A stretch of DNA of 64,000 nt from Osedax fenrisi. Taxonomy: Eukaryota > Annelida > Polychaeta > Sabellida > Siboglinidae. Below the pieces are notes generated by a model. It was given only the letters and a program-made list of their open reading frames with translations. It did not search any database and was not told the DNA's origin. A program made the translations under genes and the position numbers. Shown here piece after piece: positions 49,036 to 62,394 of the stretch; within the stretch, counting starts at the first letter, position 1, and each line of letters opens with the position of its first letter. Location: positions 40,169,679 to 40,233,678 of the forward strand of contig OZ025243.1 in assembly GCA_964019155.1 (NCBI GenBank), read 5' to 3'.

Positions 49036-51699
49036 TTAGCCGTACCCGACCCGGCGTTGCTCGGTTTTGATTATTTTCCTATATATTATATATTAATTAT
49101 AGCTATTCCTGATTCTTAATTGATATATATATAATAAAATAAATGTTAGCTGACATACAAAACAAAGTAGAAAACATTTTCAAATAATATGTTAAAAAAT
49201 ACAACAAATATTTCAAATATTAAAAAATATGTTTTAAAAAAATGTCTAAAACCCAAACCTAAACCCAAACACAAACCGTACACTACCCTGCGTTGCTAGG
49301 TTTTTGATTATTTGCCTATTAATTGTAGCTATTCCTGATTATACTTAGCTAATATTTAATTGTTTTCTTCTAACTAATATTTACTAATTCTAACTGTATC
49401 CGATGTAGACTCAGCGTTGTTCGTTTTTAAGATTATTTGTAAAATATTTGGTAAGATTACAAATAATAATTTAAAATATTACAAAATATATTTTTAAAAA
49501 GTGTCTAAAAATATTTTAAGAAATATAAAAAATATTTCAACATATTAGTAGCCATACCTGATTTTTAATGCCTATTAATTTTTTTTATTAATTATAGCTA
49601 TTCCTGATTATCTAAAATATATAATTGCTAAAAATTGCAAAAAAATATATAAAATATTACAAAATATGTTTTAAAAACAAACCATACCCGACCCGGCATT
49701 TCTTGGTTTTTGTTTGTTTGCCTATCTATTATTTATTATTTATTAATTAGGGCAATTTCTGATTCTATATTTCTAGTATATACAATTAAATAAAGTTTAT
49801 TTAAAATACAAACAAATATAGAAAAATATTGTTTATAATATTTAAAAAATTAGTGAACAAATATTTCAAAAAATATTTTAAAAAATACAACAAATATTTC
49901 AAATATTACAAAATATGTTGAAAACCCAAACCCAAACCGTCCCAAAACGGCGTTGATCGGTTTTTAATTATATGCCTATCTATACTTTATTAATTATAAC
50001 TATTCCTGATTTAGAATTGTTTGCCGAACCCAACCCGACGTTGCTCGTTTTTTTATTATTTGCCTATCAATTATTAATTATAGTTATTCCTAATTATGCA
50101 TAGCTATTCTTTAATTGTTGTCTTCTAACTAATATTTAATAAATCTAACTGTATCCGATGTAGATCTAGCGTTGTTCTTTTTAAGACTTATTCGTAAAAT
50201 ATTTTGTAAAAATACAAAAATACAAAAATATTTTTATATATATGAAATATATTTCAACATATTAGTAGCCATACCCGGCGTTGCTAGGTTTTTGATTGTT
50301 TGACTATTTATTTTTATTAATTATAGCTATATCTGATTATTCTAAAATATATAATTGCTAAAAAATACAAAAAATATTTAAAATATTACAAAATATGTTT
50401 TAAAAAAATGTCGAAATCTCAAACCTAAACCCAAATCCAAACAGTACTCGACTCGACATTTATCGGTTTTTGATTGTTTGCCTATTTATTATTTATTAAT
50501 TAGAGCTATTCCTGATCCTACATTTCTAGTATATACAATTAAATAAAATTAAACATATGTAGAAACATATTTTTTTTAATATTTAAAAAATTAGATAAAC
50601 AATATTTCAAAAAATACAACAGATATTTCAAATATTCCAAAATATGTTGAAAACCTAAACCCAAACAGTTCCAAATCGGCGTTGCTCGGTTTTTTATTAT
50701 TTGCCTATCTATCATTTATTAATTATAACTATTCCTGATTTGGAATTTCTTGCCGTACCCAACTTTGCTTTACTCGTTGTTTGATAGCTTACCTATCTAT
50801 TATTTATTATTTATGGCTATTCATGATTCTGCTTTTCATATACAATAACATAAATTGTTGCTAAAATTCAAACAAATTTATACAAATATTAATATCTCAA
50901 AAATTAGTGGAAAAATATTTCAAAAATATTTCAAATAATATTTAAAAAAATACAACACATATTTCCAATATTACAAAATAGTACTTAATAAATATCGAAA
51001 ACCCAAACCGCACCCTGCGTTGATCGATTTTTGATTGTTTGCCTATCTATTATTTATTAATTATAGCTATTCCTGATTCTGTATTCCTAGTATACAACAA
51101 ATATTTCCAAATATTACAAAATATATTTTTTATAAATGTTCTACAAATATTTTAAAAAGTATATTATTATATCTTATAATATTTATATATTTATTATATA
51201 ATTATAATATTTTAATTATATCTTAAAATAATAATATTTCAACGAATAGTTGAAAAATATAAAAAATTATTTCAAATAATATTTTTTAAAATACAAAAAA
51301 TATAAATAATATTACAAAATATATTTTAAAAAAATTTCAAAAAAATGTTTAAAAATATTTAAAAAAAACTTCAAAAATATTTCAAAAAATGTCAAAAATA
51401 TTTCAAAAATATTTCAAAAAATTTCCAAAATTTCCAAAAATTTCAAAAAAAAATCAAAAAAAATTCAAAAAAATAGTTCGAAAAAATGTAAAAAAAATAT
51501 TTCAAAAATGCGACGCCGAAGATTTTGGACGACAAAAAATCATTTTAATGGCAAAAAGTCAATTTTTCAGGTTTTTCTGGGGTACGCGGTATAAAATTCA
51601 AAAAAATTTCCGGACCAAGACCATACTGTTGCAAATTTATTAAGATCGGGTATAAAATATTTTCGCGATGTACCCCGGTTCTCGAGTTACCTCACCAGA

Positions 51700-51700
51700 T

Positions 51701-51737
<37 letters not shown>
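51700..51737. repeat. Spacer between Helitron units 2 and 3
   Basis: 38 bp of (AC)n and (TA)n only. Unlike the other two spacers it lacks the unique 30-bp stretch, so unit 3 ends in TA repeats. Confidence 0.85.
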
Positions 51738-54700
51738 CTAGCCGTACCCGACCCGGCGTTGCTCGGTTTTTGAATATTTGCCTATTATCTATTATTTATT
51801 AATTATAGATATATTATATACCTATTCATGATTATGCATTGCTATATATACAATAAAATAAATGTTAGCTAAAATACAAACAAAATATAGAAAAATATTT
51901 AAAAAATTAGTGGAAATATATTAAAAAATGCAACAAATATTACAAAATATGTTTTAAAAAATGTCTAAAACCCAAACTTAAACCCAAACCGTACCCAAAC
52001 CGGCGTTGCTCGGATATTGATTGTTTGCCTATCTATTATTTATTAATTATAGCTGTTCCTGATTCTTCATTGTTATATATACAATTAAATAAATGTTAGC
52101 TGAAATACAAACAAATGTAGAAAAATATTTTAATAATTAAAAAATTAGTAGAAAAATATTTCAAAAAATATATTAAAAAATACAATAAATATTTTGAATA
52201 TTACAAAATATGTTTTAAAAAGATGTCGAAAACCCAAACCTAAACCCAAACCGTACCCGACCTGGCGTTGCTCGGTTTTTGATTTTTTGCCAATTATTAT
52301 TTATTAATTATAGCTATTACTAATTCTGCATTGCTAAATATTTATATTTAATTTGTTCCTAACTATTATTTATATACAATAAAATAAATGTTAGATGACA
52401 TACAAACAAATGTAGAAAAATATTTTAATATTTAAAAAATTAGTGGAAAAATATTTTAAAAAATATATTAAAAAATACAACTAATATTTCAATTATTATA
52501 AAATATGTTTTAAAAAAATGTCTAAAACCAAAACCCACACCGTCCTGACACGGCGTTGCTAGGTTTTTGATTGTTTTCCTATCTATTATTTATTAATTAT
52601 AACAATTCCTGATTTTAAATTTTTTGCCTTACCCAACACGACGTTTCTCGGTTTTTAATTATTTGCCTATCAATTATTAATTATAGCTATTCCTAATTAT
52701 GCATAGCTAATCTTTAATTTTTAGTCTTCTAACTAATATTTAATAAATCTAACTGTATCCGATGTATATCTAGCGTTGTTCTTTTTTAGATTTATTCGTA
52801 AAATATTTTGTAAAAATACAAAAAATAATTTAAAATATTATAAAATATATTTTTAAAAAGTGTCTAAAAATATTTTTTAAATATAAAAAATATTTCAACA
52901 TATTAGTAGCCATACCCTACCCGGCGTTGCTAGGTTTTTGATTGTTTGACTATTTTTATTAATTATAGCTATTCCTGATTATTCTAAAATATATAATTGC
53001 TAAAAAATACAAAAAATATTTAAAATATTATAAAATATGTTTTAAAAAAATGTCGAAAACTCAAACCTAAACCCAAATCCAAACAGTATCCGACTCGATA
53101 TTTATCGGTTTTTGATTATTTGCCTATTTATTATTTATTAATTAGAGCTATTTCTGATCCTACATTTCTAGTATATACAATTAAATAAAGTTTATCTAAA
53201 ATACAAACAAATGTGGAAACATATTTTTTTTAATATTTAAAAAATTAGTGACAAAATATTTCAAAAAATACAACAGATATTTCAAATAATCCAAAATATG
53301 TTGAAAACCTGAACCCAAACAGTTCCAAATCGTCGTTGCTCGTTTTTTTATTATTTGTCTATCTATCATTTATTAATTATAACTATTCCTTATTTGGAAT
53401 TTCTTGCCGTACCCAACTTTGCTTTACTTGTTGTTTGATAGTTTACCTATCTATTATTTATTAATTATGGCTATTCAAAATTCTGCTTTTCATATACACT
53501 AACATAAATTGTTGCTAAAATTCAAACAAATTTATACAAATATTAATATCTCAAAAATTAGTGGAAAAATATTTCAAAAATATTTCACAAAATATTTTTA
53601 AAAATACAACACATATTTCCAATATTACAAAATATTACTTAAAAAATGTCGAAAACTCAAACTGCACCCTGCATTGCTCGATTTTTGATTTTTGATTGTT
53701 GTTGCCCATTTATTATTTATTAAGTATAGCTATTTCTGATTCTGTATTTCTGTATTGCTACAAAATATATTTTTTATAAATTTTCTACAAATATTTTAAA
53801 AAGTATAATATTTATATCTTATAATATTTATATATTTATTATATAATTATAATATTTTAATTATATCTTAAAATAATAATATTTCAAAGATTAGTTGAAA
53901 AATATAAAAAAATATTTCAAAAAAATGTCCACAAAAATGTTTACAAATATTTCAAAAAAATGTTTTAAAATATTTGAAAAAAAATTTTTTAAAATATTTC
54001 AAAAAATAGCCGTACCCGACCCGGCGTTGCTCGGTTTTGATTATTTTCCTATATATTATATATTAATTATAGCTATTCCTGATTCTTAATTGATATATAT
54101 AATAAAATAAATGTTAGCTAACATACAAAACAAAGTAGAAAACATTTTCAAATAATATGTTAAAAAATACAACAAATATTTCAAATATTAAAAAATATGT
54201 TTTAAAAAAATGTCTAAAACCCAAACCTAAACCCAAACACAAACCGTACACTACCCTGTGTTGCTAGGTTTTTGATTATTTGCCTATTAATTGTAGCTAT
54301 TCCTGATTATACTTAGCTAATATTTAATTGTTTTCTTCTAACTAATATTTACTAATTCTAACTGTATCCGATGTAGACTCAGCGTTGTTCGTTTTTAAGA
54401 TTATTTGTAAAATATTTGGTAAGATTACAAATAATAATTTAAAATATTACAAAATATATTTTTAAAAAGTGTCTAAAAATATTTTAAGAAATATAAAAAA
54501 TATTTCAACATATTAGTAGCCATACCTGATTTTTAATGCCTATTAATTTTTTTTATTAATTATAGCTATTCCTGATTATTCTAAAATATATAATTGCTAA
54601 AAATTGCAAAAAAATATATAAAATATTACAAAATATGTTTTAAAAACAAACCATACCCGACCCGGCATTTCTTGGTTTTTGTTTGTTTGCCTATCTATTA

Positions 54701-56694
54701 TTTATTATTTATTAATTAGGGCAATTTCTGATTCTATATTTCTAGTATATACAATTAAATAAAGTTTATTTAAAATACAAACAAATATAGAAAAATATTG
54801 TTTATAATATTTCAAAAAATATTTTAAAAAATACAACAAATATTTCAAATATTACAAAATATGTTGAAAACCCAAACCCAAACCGTCCCAAAACGGCGTT
54901 GATCGGTTTTTAATTATATGCCTATCTATACTTTATTAATTATAACTATTCCTGATTTAGAATTGTTTGCCGAACCCAACCCGACGTTGCTCGTTTTTTT
55001 ATTATTTGCCTATCAATTATTAATTATAGTTATTCCTAATTATGCATAGCTATTCTTTAATTGTTGTCTTCTACCTAATATTTAATAAATCTAACTGTAT
55101 CCGATGTAGATCTAGCGTTGTTCTTTTTAAGACTTATTCGTAAAATATTTTGTAAAAATACAAAAATACAAAAATACTTTAAAATATTATAAAATATATT
55201 TTTAAAAAGTGTCTAAAAATATTTTTTAAATATAAAAAATATTTCAACATATTAGCAGTCATACCCTACCCGGCGTTGCTAGGTTTTTGATTGTTTGACT
55301 ATTTATTTTTATTAATTATAGCTATTCCTGATTATTCTAAAATATATAATTGCTAACAAATACAAAAAATATTTAAAATATTACAAAATATGTTTTAAAA
55401 ATATGTCGAAAACTCAAACCTAAACCCAAATCCAAACAGTACTCGACTCGACATTTATCGGTTTTTGATTGTTTGCCTATTTATTATTTATTAATTAGAG
55501 CTATTCCTGATCCTAGATTTCTAGTATATACAATTAAATAAAATTAAACATATGTAGAAACATATTTTTTTTAATATTTAAAAAATTAGATAAAAAATAT
55601 TTCAAAAAATACAACAGATATTTCAAATATTCCAAAATATGTTGAAAACCTAAACCCAAACAGTTCCAAATCGGCGTTGCTCGGTTTTTTATTATTTGCC
55701 TATCTATCATTTATTAATTATAACTATTCCTGATTTGGAATTTCTTGCCGTACCCAACTTTGCTTTACTCGTTGTTTGATAGCTTACCTATCTATTATTT
55801 ATTATTTATGGCTATTCATGATTCTGCTTTTCATATACAATAACATAAATTGTTGCTAAAATTCAAACAAATTTATACAAATATTAATATCTCAAAAATT
55901 AGTGGAAAAATATTTCAAAAATATTTCAAATAATATTTAAAAAAATACAACACATATTTCCAATATTACAAAATAGTACTTAATAAATATCGAAAACCCA
56001 AACCGCACCCTGCGTTGATCGATTTTTGATTGTTTGCCTATCTATTATTTATTAATTATAGCTATTCCTGATTCTGTATTCCTAGTATACAACAAATATT
56101 TCCAAATATTACAAAATATATTTTTTATAAATGTTCTACAAATATTTTAAAAAGTATATTATTATATCTTATAATATTTATATATTTATTATATAATTAT
56201 AATATTTTAATTATATCTTAAAATAATAATATTTCAACGAATAGTTGAAAAATATAAAAAATTATTTCAAATAATATTTTTTAAAATACAAAAAATATAA
56301 ATAATATTACAAAATATATTTTAAAAAAATTTCAAAAAAATGTTTAAAAATATTTAAAAAAAACTTCAAAAATATTTCAAAAAATGTCAAAAATATTTCA
56401 AAAATATTTCAAAAAATTTCCAAAATTTCCAAAAATTTCAAAAAAAAATCAAAAAAAATTCAAAAAAATAGTTCGAAAAAATGTAAAAAAAATATTTCAA
56501 AAATGCGACGCCGAAGATTTTGGACGACAAAAAATCATTTTAATGGCAAAAAGTCAATTTTTCAGGTTTTTCTGGGGTACGCGGTATAAAATTCAAAAAA
56601 TTTTCCGGACCAAGACCATACTGTTGCAAATTTATTAAGATCGGGTATAAAATATTTTCGCGACGTACCCCGGTTCTCGAGTTACCTCACCAGA
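51738..56694 (-). mobile_element. Helitron unit 3, non-autonomous, 4,957 bp
   Basis: CTAG at 51738-51741; TCTGGTGAGG end at 56694. Two array blocks: 51738-54005, and 54006-56694, which is nearly identical to 49036-51699. They join where AAATATTTCAAAAAA runs directly into TAGCCGTACCCG, i.e. a second 3' terminus that has lost its G. Monomers beginning like the 3' end occur at about 52005, 52250, 52545, 52630 and 52917 and again in the second block. No gene is present. Confidence 0.8.
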
Positions 56695-56695
56695 T

Positions 56696-56726
<31 letters not shown>

Positions 56727-56786
56727 ATTAAATAGACTTTCTTTTATATAATAGATAATTAAATAGACTTTCTTTTATATAATAGA
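56695..56786. repeat. Spacer between Helitron units 3 and 4
   Basis: 92 bp: (AC)n, (AT)n, then two direct copies (about 31 bp each) of AATTAAATAGACTTTCTTTT plus ATATAATAGA, the last ending GA directly before CTAG. Confidence 0.9.
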
Positions 56787-59700
56787 CTAGCCGTACCCGA
56801 CCCGGCGTTGCTCGGTTTTGATTATTTTCCTATATATTATATATTAATTATAGCTATTCCTGATTCTTAATTGATATATATATAATAAAATAAATGTTAG
56901 CTGACATACAAAACAAAGTAGAACATTTTTTCAAATAATATGTTAAAAAATACAACAAATATTTCAAATATTACAAAATATGTTTTAAAAAAATGTCTAA
57001 AACCCAAACCTAAACCATAACACAAACCGTACACTACCCTGCGTTGCTAGGTTTTTGATTATTTGCCTATTAATTGTAGCTATTCCTGATTATACCTAGC
57101 TAATATTTAATTTTTTTCTTCTAACTAATATTTACTAATTCTAACTGTATCCGATGTAGACCCAGCGTTGTTCGTTTTTAAGATTATTTGTACAATATTT
57201 GGTAAGATTACAAATAATAATTTAAAATATTACAAAATATATTTTTAAAAAGTGTCTAAAAATATTTTAAGAAATATAAAAAATATTTCAACATATTAGT
57301 AGCCATACCTGATTTTGAATGCCTATTTATTTTTTTATTAATTATAGCTATTCTGATTATTCTAAAATATATATTAAAATATATAATTGCTAAAAATTGC
57401 AAAAAAATATATAAAATATTACAAAATATGTTTTAAAACCAAACCATACCCGACCCGGCATTTCTTGGTTTTTGTTTGTTTGCCTATATATTATTTATTA
57501 TTTATTAATTAGGGCAATTTATGATTCTATATTTCTAGTATATACAATTAAATAAAGTTTATTTAAAATACAAACAAATATAGAAAAATATTGTTTATAA
57601 TGTTTAAAAAATTAGTGAACAAATATTTCAAAAAATATTTTAAAAAATACAACAAATATTTCAAATATTACAAAATATGTTGAAAACCCAAACCCAAACC
57701 GTCCCAACACGGCGTTGATCGGTTTTTAATTATATGCCTATCTATACTTTATTAATTATAACTATTCCTGATTTAGAATTGTTTGCCGAACCCAACCCGA
57801 CGTTGCTCGGTTTTTTATTATTTGCTTATCAATTATTAATTATAGTTATTCCTAATTATGCATAGCTAATCTTTAATTGTTGTCTTCTAACTAATATTTA
57901 ATAAATCTAACTGTATCCGATGTAGATCTAGCGTTGTTCTTTTTAAGATTTATTCGTAAAATATTTTGTAAAAATACAAAAATACAAAAATAATTTAAAA
58001 TATTATAAAATATATTTTTAAAAAGTGTCTAAAAATATTTTTTAAATATAACAAATATTTCAACATATTAGTAGTCATACCCTACCCGGCGTTGCTAGGT
58101 TTTTGATTGTTTGACTATTTATTTTTTATTAATTATAACTATTCCTGATTATTCTAAAATATATAATTGCTAAAAAATACAAAAAATATTTAAAATATTA
58201 CAAAATATGTTTTAAAAAAATGTCGAAAACTCAAACCTAAACCCAAATCCAAACAGTACTCGACTCGACATTTATCGGTTTTTGATTGTTTGCCTATTTA
58301 TTATTTATTAATTAGAACTATTCCTGATCCTACATTTCTAGTATATACAATTTTAAAAATGTAAAAATATAAATATTGTAAAAATTGTATATACTTAAAA
58401 AATTAATATTGTATATTAATTATATAAATAAAGTTTATCTAAAATACAAACTAATGTAATATTTGTTTTAATATTTAAAAAACTTGTGATCACTCGAACA
58501 AATATTTTAAACAATATATTAAAAAATACAACAGATATTTCAAATAATCCAAAATATGTTGAAAACCTGAACCCAAACAGTTCCAAATTGTCGTTGCTCG
58601 TTTTTTTATTATTTGTCTATCTATCATTTATTAATTATAACTATTCCTTATTTGGAATTTCTTGCCGTACCCAACTTTGCTTTACTTGTTGTTTGATAGT
58701 TTACCTATCTATTATTTATTAATTATGGCTATTCAAAATTCTGCTTTTCATATACACTAACATAAATTGTTGCTAAAATTCAAACAAATTTATACAAATA
58801 TTAATATCTCAAAAATTAGTGGAAAAATATTTCAAAAATATTTCACAAAATATTTTTAAAAATACAACACATATTTCCAATATTACAAAATATTACTTAA
58901 AAAATGTCGAAAACTCAAACTGCACCCTGCATTGCTCGATTTTTGATTTTTGATTGTTGTTGCCCATTTATTATTTATTAATTATAGCTATTTCTGATTC
59001 TGTATTTCTGTATTGCTACAAAATATATTTTTTATAAATTTTCTACAAATATTTTAAAAAGTATAATATTTATATCTTATAATATTTATATATTTATTAT
59101 ATAATTATAATATTTTAATTATATCTTAAAATAATAATATTTCAAAGATTAGTTGAAAAATATAAAAAAATATTTCAAAAAAATGTCCACAAAAATGTTT
59201 ACAAATATTTCAAAAAAATGTTTTAAAATATTTGAAAAAAAATTTTTTTAAATATTTCAAAAAATAGCCGTACCCGACCCGGCGTTGCTCGGTTTTGATT
59301 ATTTTCCTATATATTATATATTAATTATAGCTATTCCTGATTCTTAATTGATATATATATAATAAAATAAATGTTAGCTGACATACAAAACAAAGTAGAA
59401 AACATTTTCAAATAATATGTTAAAAAATACAACAAATATTTCAAATATTAAAAAATATGTTTTAAAAAAATGTCTAAAACCCAAACCTAAACCCAAACAC
59501 AAACCGTACACTACCCTGCGTTGCTAGGTTTTTGATTATTTGCCTATTAATTGTAGCTATTCCTGATTATACTTAGCTAATATTTAATTGTTTTCTTCTA
59601 ACTAATATTTACTAATTCTAACTGTATCCGATGTAGACTCAGCGTTGTTCGTTTTTAAGATTATTTGTAAAATATTTGGTAAGATTACAAATAATAATTT

Positions 59701-61908
59701 AAAATATTACAAAATATATTTTTAAAAAGTGTCTAAAAATATTTTAAGAAATATAAAAAATATTTCAACATATTAGTAGCCATACCTGATTTTTAATGCC
59801 TATTAATTTTTTTTATTAATTATAGCTATTCCTGATTATTCTAAAATATATAATTGCTAAAAATTGCAAAAAAATATATAAAATATTACAAAATATGTTT
59901 TAAAAACAAACCATACCCGACCCGGCATTTCTTGGTTTTTGTTTGTTTGCCTATCTATTATTTATTATTTATTAATTAGGGCAATTTCTGATTCTATATT
60001 TCTAGTATATACAATTAAATAAAGTTTATTTAAAATACAAACAAATATAGAAAAATATTGTTTATAATATTTCAAAAAATATTTTAAAAAATACAACAAA
60101 TATTTCAAATATTACAAAATATGTTGAAAACCCAAACCCAAACCGTCCCAACACGGCGTTGATCGGTTTTTAATTATATGCCTATCTATACTTTATTAAT
60201 TATAACTATTCCTGATTTAGAATTGTTTGCCGAACCCAACCCGACGTTGCTCGGTTTTTTATTATTTGCTTATCAATTATTAATTATAGTTATTCCTAAT
60301 TATGCATAGCTAATCTTTAATTGTTGTCTTCTAACTAATATTTAATAAATCTAACTGTATCCGATGTAGATCTAGCGTTGTTCTTTTTAAGATTTATTCG
60401 TAAAATATTTTGTAAAAATACAAAAATACAAAAATAATTTAAAATATTATAAAATATATTTTTAAAAAGTGTCTAAAAATATTTTTTAAATATAACAAAT
60501 ATTTCAACATATTAGTAGTCATACCCTACCCGGCGTTGCTAGGTTTTTGATTGTTTGACTATTTATTTTTTATTAATTATAACTATTCCTGATTATTCTA
60601 AAATATATAATTGCTAAAAAATACAAAAAATATTTAAAATATTACAAAATATGTTTTAAAAAAATGTCGAAAACTCAAACCTAAACCCAAATCCAAACAG
60701 TACTCGACTCGACATTTATCGGTTTTTGATTGTTTGCCTATTTATTATTTATTAATTAGAACTATTCCTGATCCTACATTTCTAGTATATACAATTAAAT
60801 AAAATTAAACATATGTAGAAACATATTTTTTTTAATATTTAAAAAATTAGATAAAAAATATTTCAAAAAATACAACAGATATTTCAAATATTCCAAAATA
60901 TGTTGAAAACTAAAACCCAAACAGTTCAAAATCGGCGTTGCTCGGTTTTTTATTATTTGCCTATCTATCATTTATTAATTATAACTATTCCTGATTTGGA
61001 ATTTCTTGCCGTACCCAACTTTTCTTTACTCGTTGTTTGATAGCTTACCTATATATTATTTATTATTTATGGCTATTCATGATTCTGCTTTTCATATACA
61101 ATAACATAAATTGTTGCTAAAATTCAAACAAATTTATACAAATATTAATATCTCAAAAATTAGTGGAAAAATATTTCAAAAATATTTCAAATAATATTTA
61201 AAAAAATACAACACATATTTCCAATATTACAAAATATTACTTAATAAATATCGAAAACCCAAACCGCACCATGCGTTGATCGATTTTTGATTGTTTGCCT
61301 ATCTATTATTTATTAATTATAGCTATTCCTGATTCTGTATTCCTAGTATACAACAAATATTTCCAAATATTACAAAATATATTTTTTATAAATGTTCTAC
61401 AAATATTTTAAAAAGTATAATATTTATATCTTATAATATTTATATATTTATTATATAATAATAATATTTCAACGAATAGTTGACAAATATAAAAAAATAT
61501 TTCAAATAATATTTTTTAAAATACAAAAAATATAAATAATATTACAAAATATATTTTTTTTAAATTTCAAAAAAATGTTTAAAAATATTTCAAAAAATTT
61601 CAAAAATATTTCAAAAAATGTCAAAAATATTTAAAAAATATTTAAAAAAATTTCCAAAAATTTCAAAAAAAAATCAAAAAAATATTTCGAAAAAATATAA
61701 AAAAAATATATCAGAAAAGCGACGCCGAAGATTTTAGATGACAAAAAATCATTTTAATGGCAAAAAGTCAATTTTTCAGGTTTTTCTGGGGTACGCGGTA
61801 ACAAATTCAAAAAAATTTCCGGACCAAGACCATACTGTTGAAAATTTATTAAGATCGGGTATAACAGATTTTCGTGACGTACCCCGGTTCTCGAGTTACC
61901 TCACCAGA
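56787..61908 (-). mobile_element. Helitron unit 4, non-autonomous, 5,122 bp
   Basis: CTAG at 56787-56790; TCTGGTGAGG end at 61908, preceded by host A. Two array blocks (56787-59265 and 59266-61908) meet at the same AAATATTTCAAAAAA-TAGCCGTACCCG fusion as in unit 3. The later half of the first block closely matches 53180-54005 in unit 3. The two block pairs repeat with periods of about 5.0 kb (49037 to 54009) and 5.26 kb (54009 to 59269). The Lys/Phe-rich frames in the low-complexity 5' part (e.g. 51389-51643 and 56384-56638) repeat with the array and are not proteins. Confidence 0.8.
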
Positions 61909-61909
61909 T

Positions 61910-61944
<35 letters not shown>

Positions 61945-62049
61945 ATTAAATAGACTTTCTTTTATATAATAGATAGATGTATAGATAAAGTGATATAACA
62001 CAATAATTGAATAATCACACACTCATTTAGAATACATTGAAACATCACT
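61909..62049. other. Right flank of the Helitron array
   Basis: (AC)n, (AT)n, AATTAAATAGACTTTCTTTT, ATATAATAGA, then TAGATG and unique DNA. This is the likely source of the spacer sequence. An alternative 5' terminus of the whole array is TCTATTATATAAAAG (minus strand, from 61973), which is also preceded by A. Confidence 0.6.
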
Positions 62050-62290
62050 CTACATCTCCTATTCAATAGACTTCACGTAGAAGTATTTCCATTGGTCAGT
62101 CCCGAGGTGAACTTTACTACGCGGCCATAGTACGAATGACGTAATCGGTATTACGTCATCTTCTCGTATGGTCACTGATTGGTCGAGACGAGTCGACCGC
62201 CGAGGACATAAACCAGTGAACGTTATTAGTCGTACGTAGCTCGCGAAGGACATACCTCTATTGCATCTACTACTATAGTAATATACACGC
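62050..62290. promoter_or_regulatory. Candidate promoter with CRE-like inverted repeat and CCAAT boxes
   Basis: GC content rises abruptly here. ATGACGTAAT (62136-62145) and ATTACGTCAT (62150-62159) form a perfect inverted pair, each carrying a CRE/ATF-type TGACGTAA core. ATTGG (inverted CCAAT) occurs at 62091-62095 and 62178-62182. Such clustered sites are typical of metazoan core promoters. Direction is not certain. A donor on the plus strand at 62395 suggests transcription to the right. A minus-strand frame (62059-62253) overlaps, but I see no support for it as a gene. Confidence 0.45.
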
Positions 62291-62394
62291 TATAGAAGAA
62301 TAACGCAAACACTTTAACAAGGACATATAGTGCTCACGACTAGGCAATCAATCTTAAGGGCAAGTAAACATCCCATTCGTCCAGTTTACATAAG
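62230..62394 (+). other. Possible non-coding first exon ending at a splice donor
   Basis: The segment ends TACATAAG at 62394 and GTAAGC follows, a good match to the donor consensus. It has no long frame, as expected for a 5' UTR exon downstream of the candidate promoter. The start is a guess and no acceptor was identified in the window. Confidence 0.25.

Larger units (their letters stand above)
41703..51699 (-). mobile_element. Helitron unit 2, autonomous candidate, 9,997 bp
   Basis: The CTAG end is at 41703-41706, with the terminal hairpin region beside it. The TCTGGTGAGG end is at 51699, preceded by host A. It contains the intact transposase gene (42501-47462, same strand), about 0.8 kb of 3' flank and about 4.2 kb of 5' non-coding DNA. 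The outer 2.66 kb of the latter (49036-51699) is one array block nearly identical to 54007-56694. An internal, CTAG-less copy of the 3' terminus starts at 49036, so this unit may be a composite of a gene-bearing Helitron and an array unit rather than one original element. Confidence 0.7.

Noticed and set aside
51389..51643. Lys/Phe-rich frames starting MSKIFQKYFKKF, repeated at 56384
   Set aside because: They translate the AAATATTTC low-complexity 5' part of the Helitron arrays and recur only because the array is duplicated.
38940..61908. Interpretation of the array as a CRISPR or centromeric satellite
   Set aside because: Monomers vary in length and carry Helitron termini; there are no regular short spacers, and a transposase of the same orientation is embedded.
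62059..62253. Minus-strand 64-residue frame in the GC-rich segment
   Set aside because: It overlaps the promoter-like inverted repeats and has no motif or splice support; a promoter explanation fits better.
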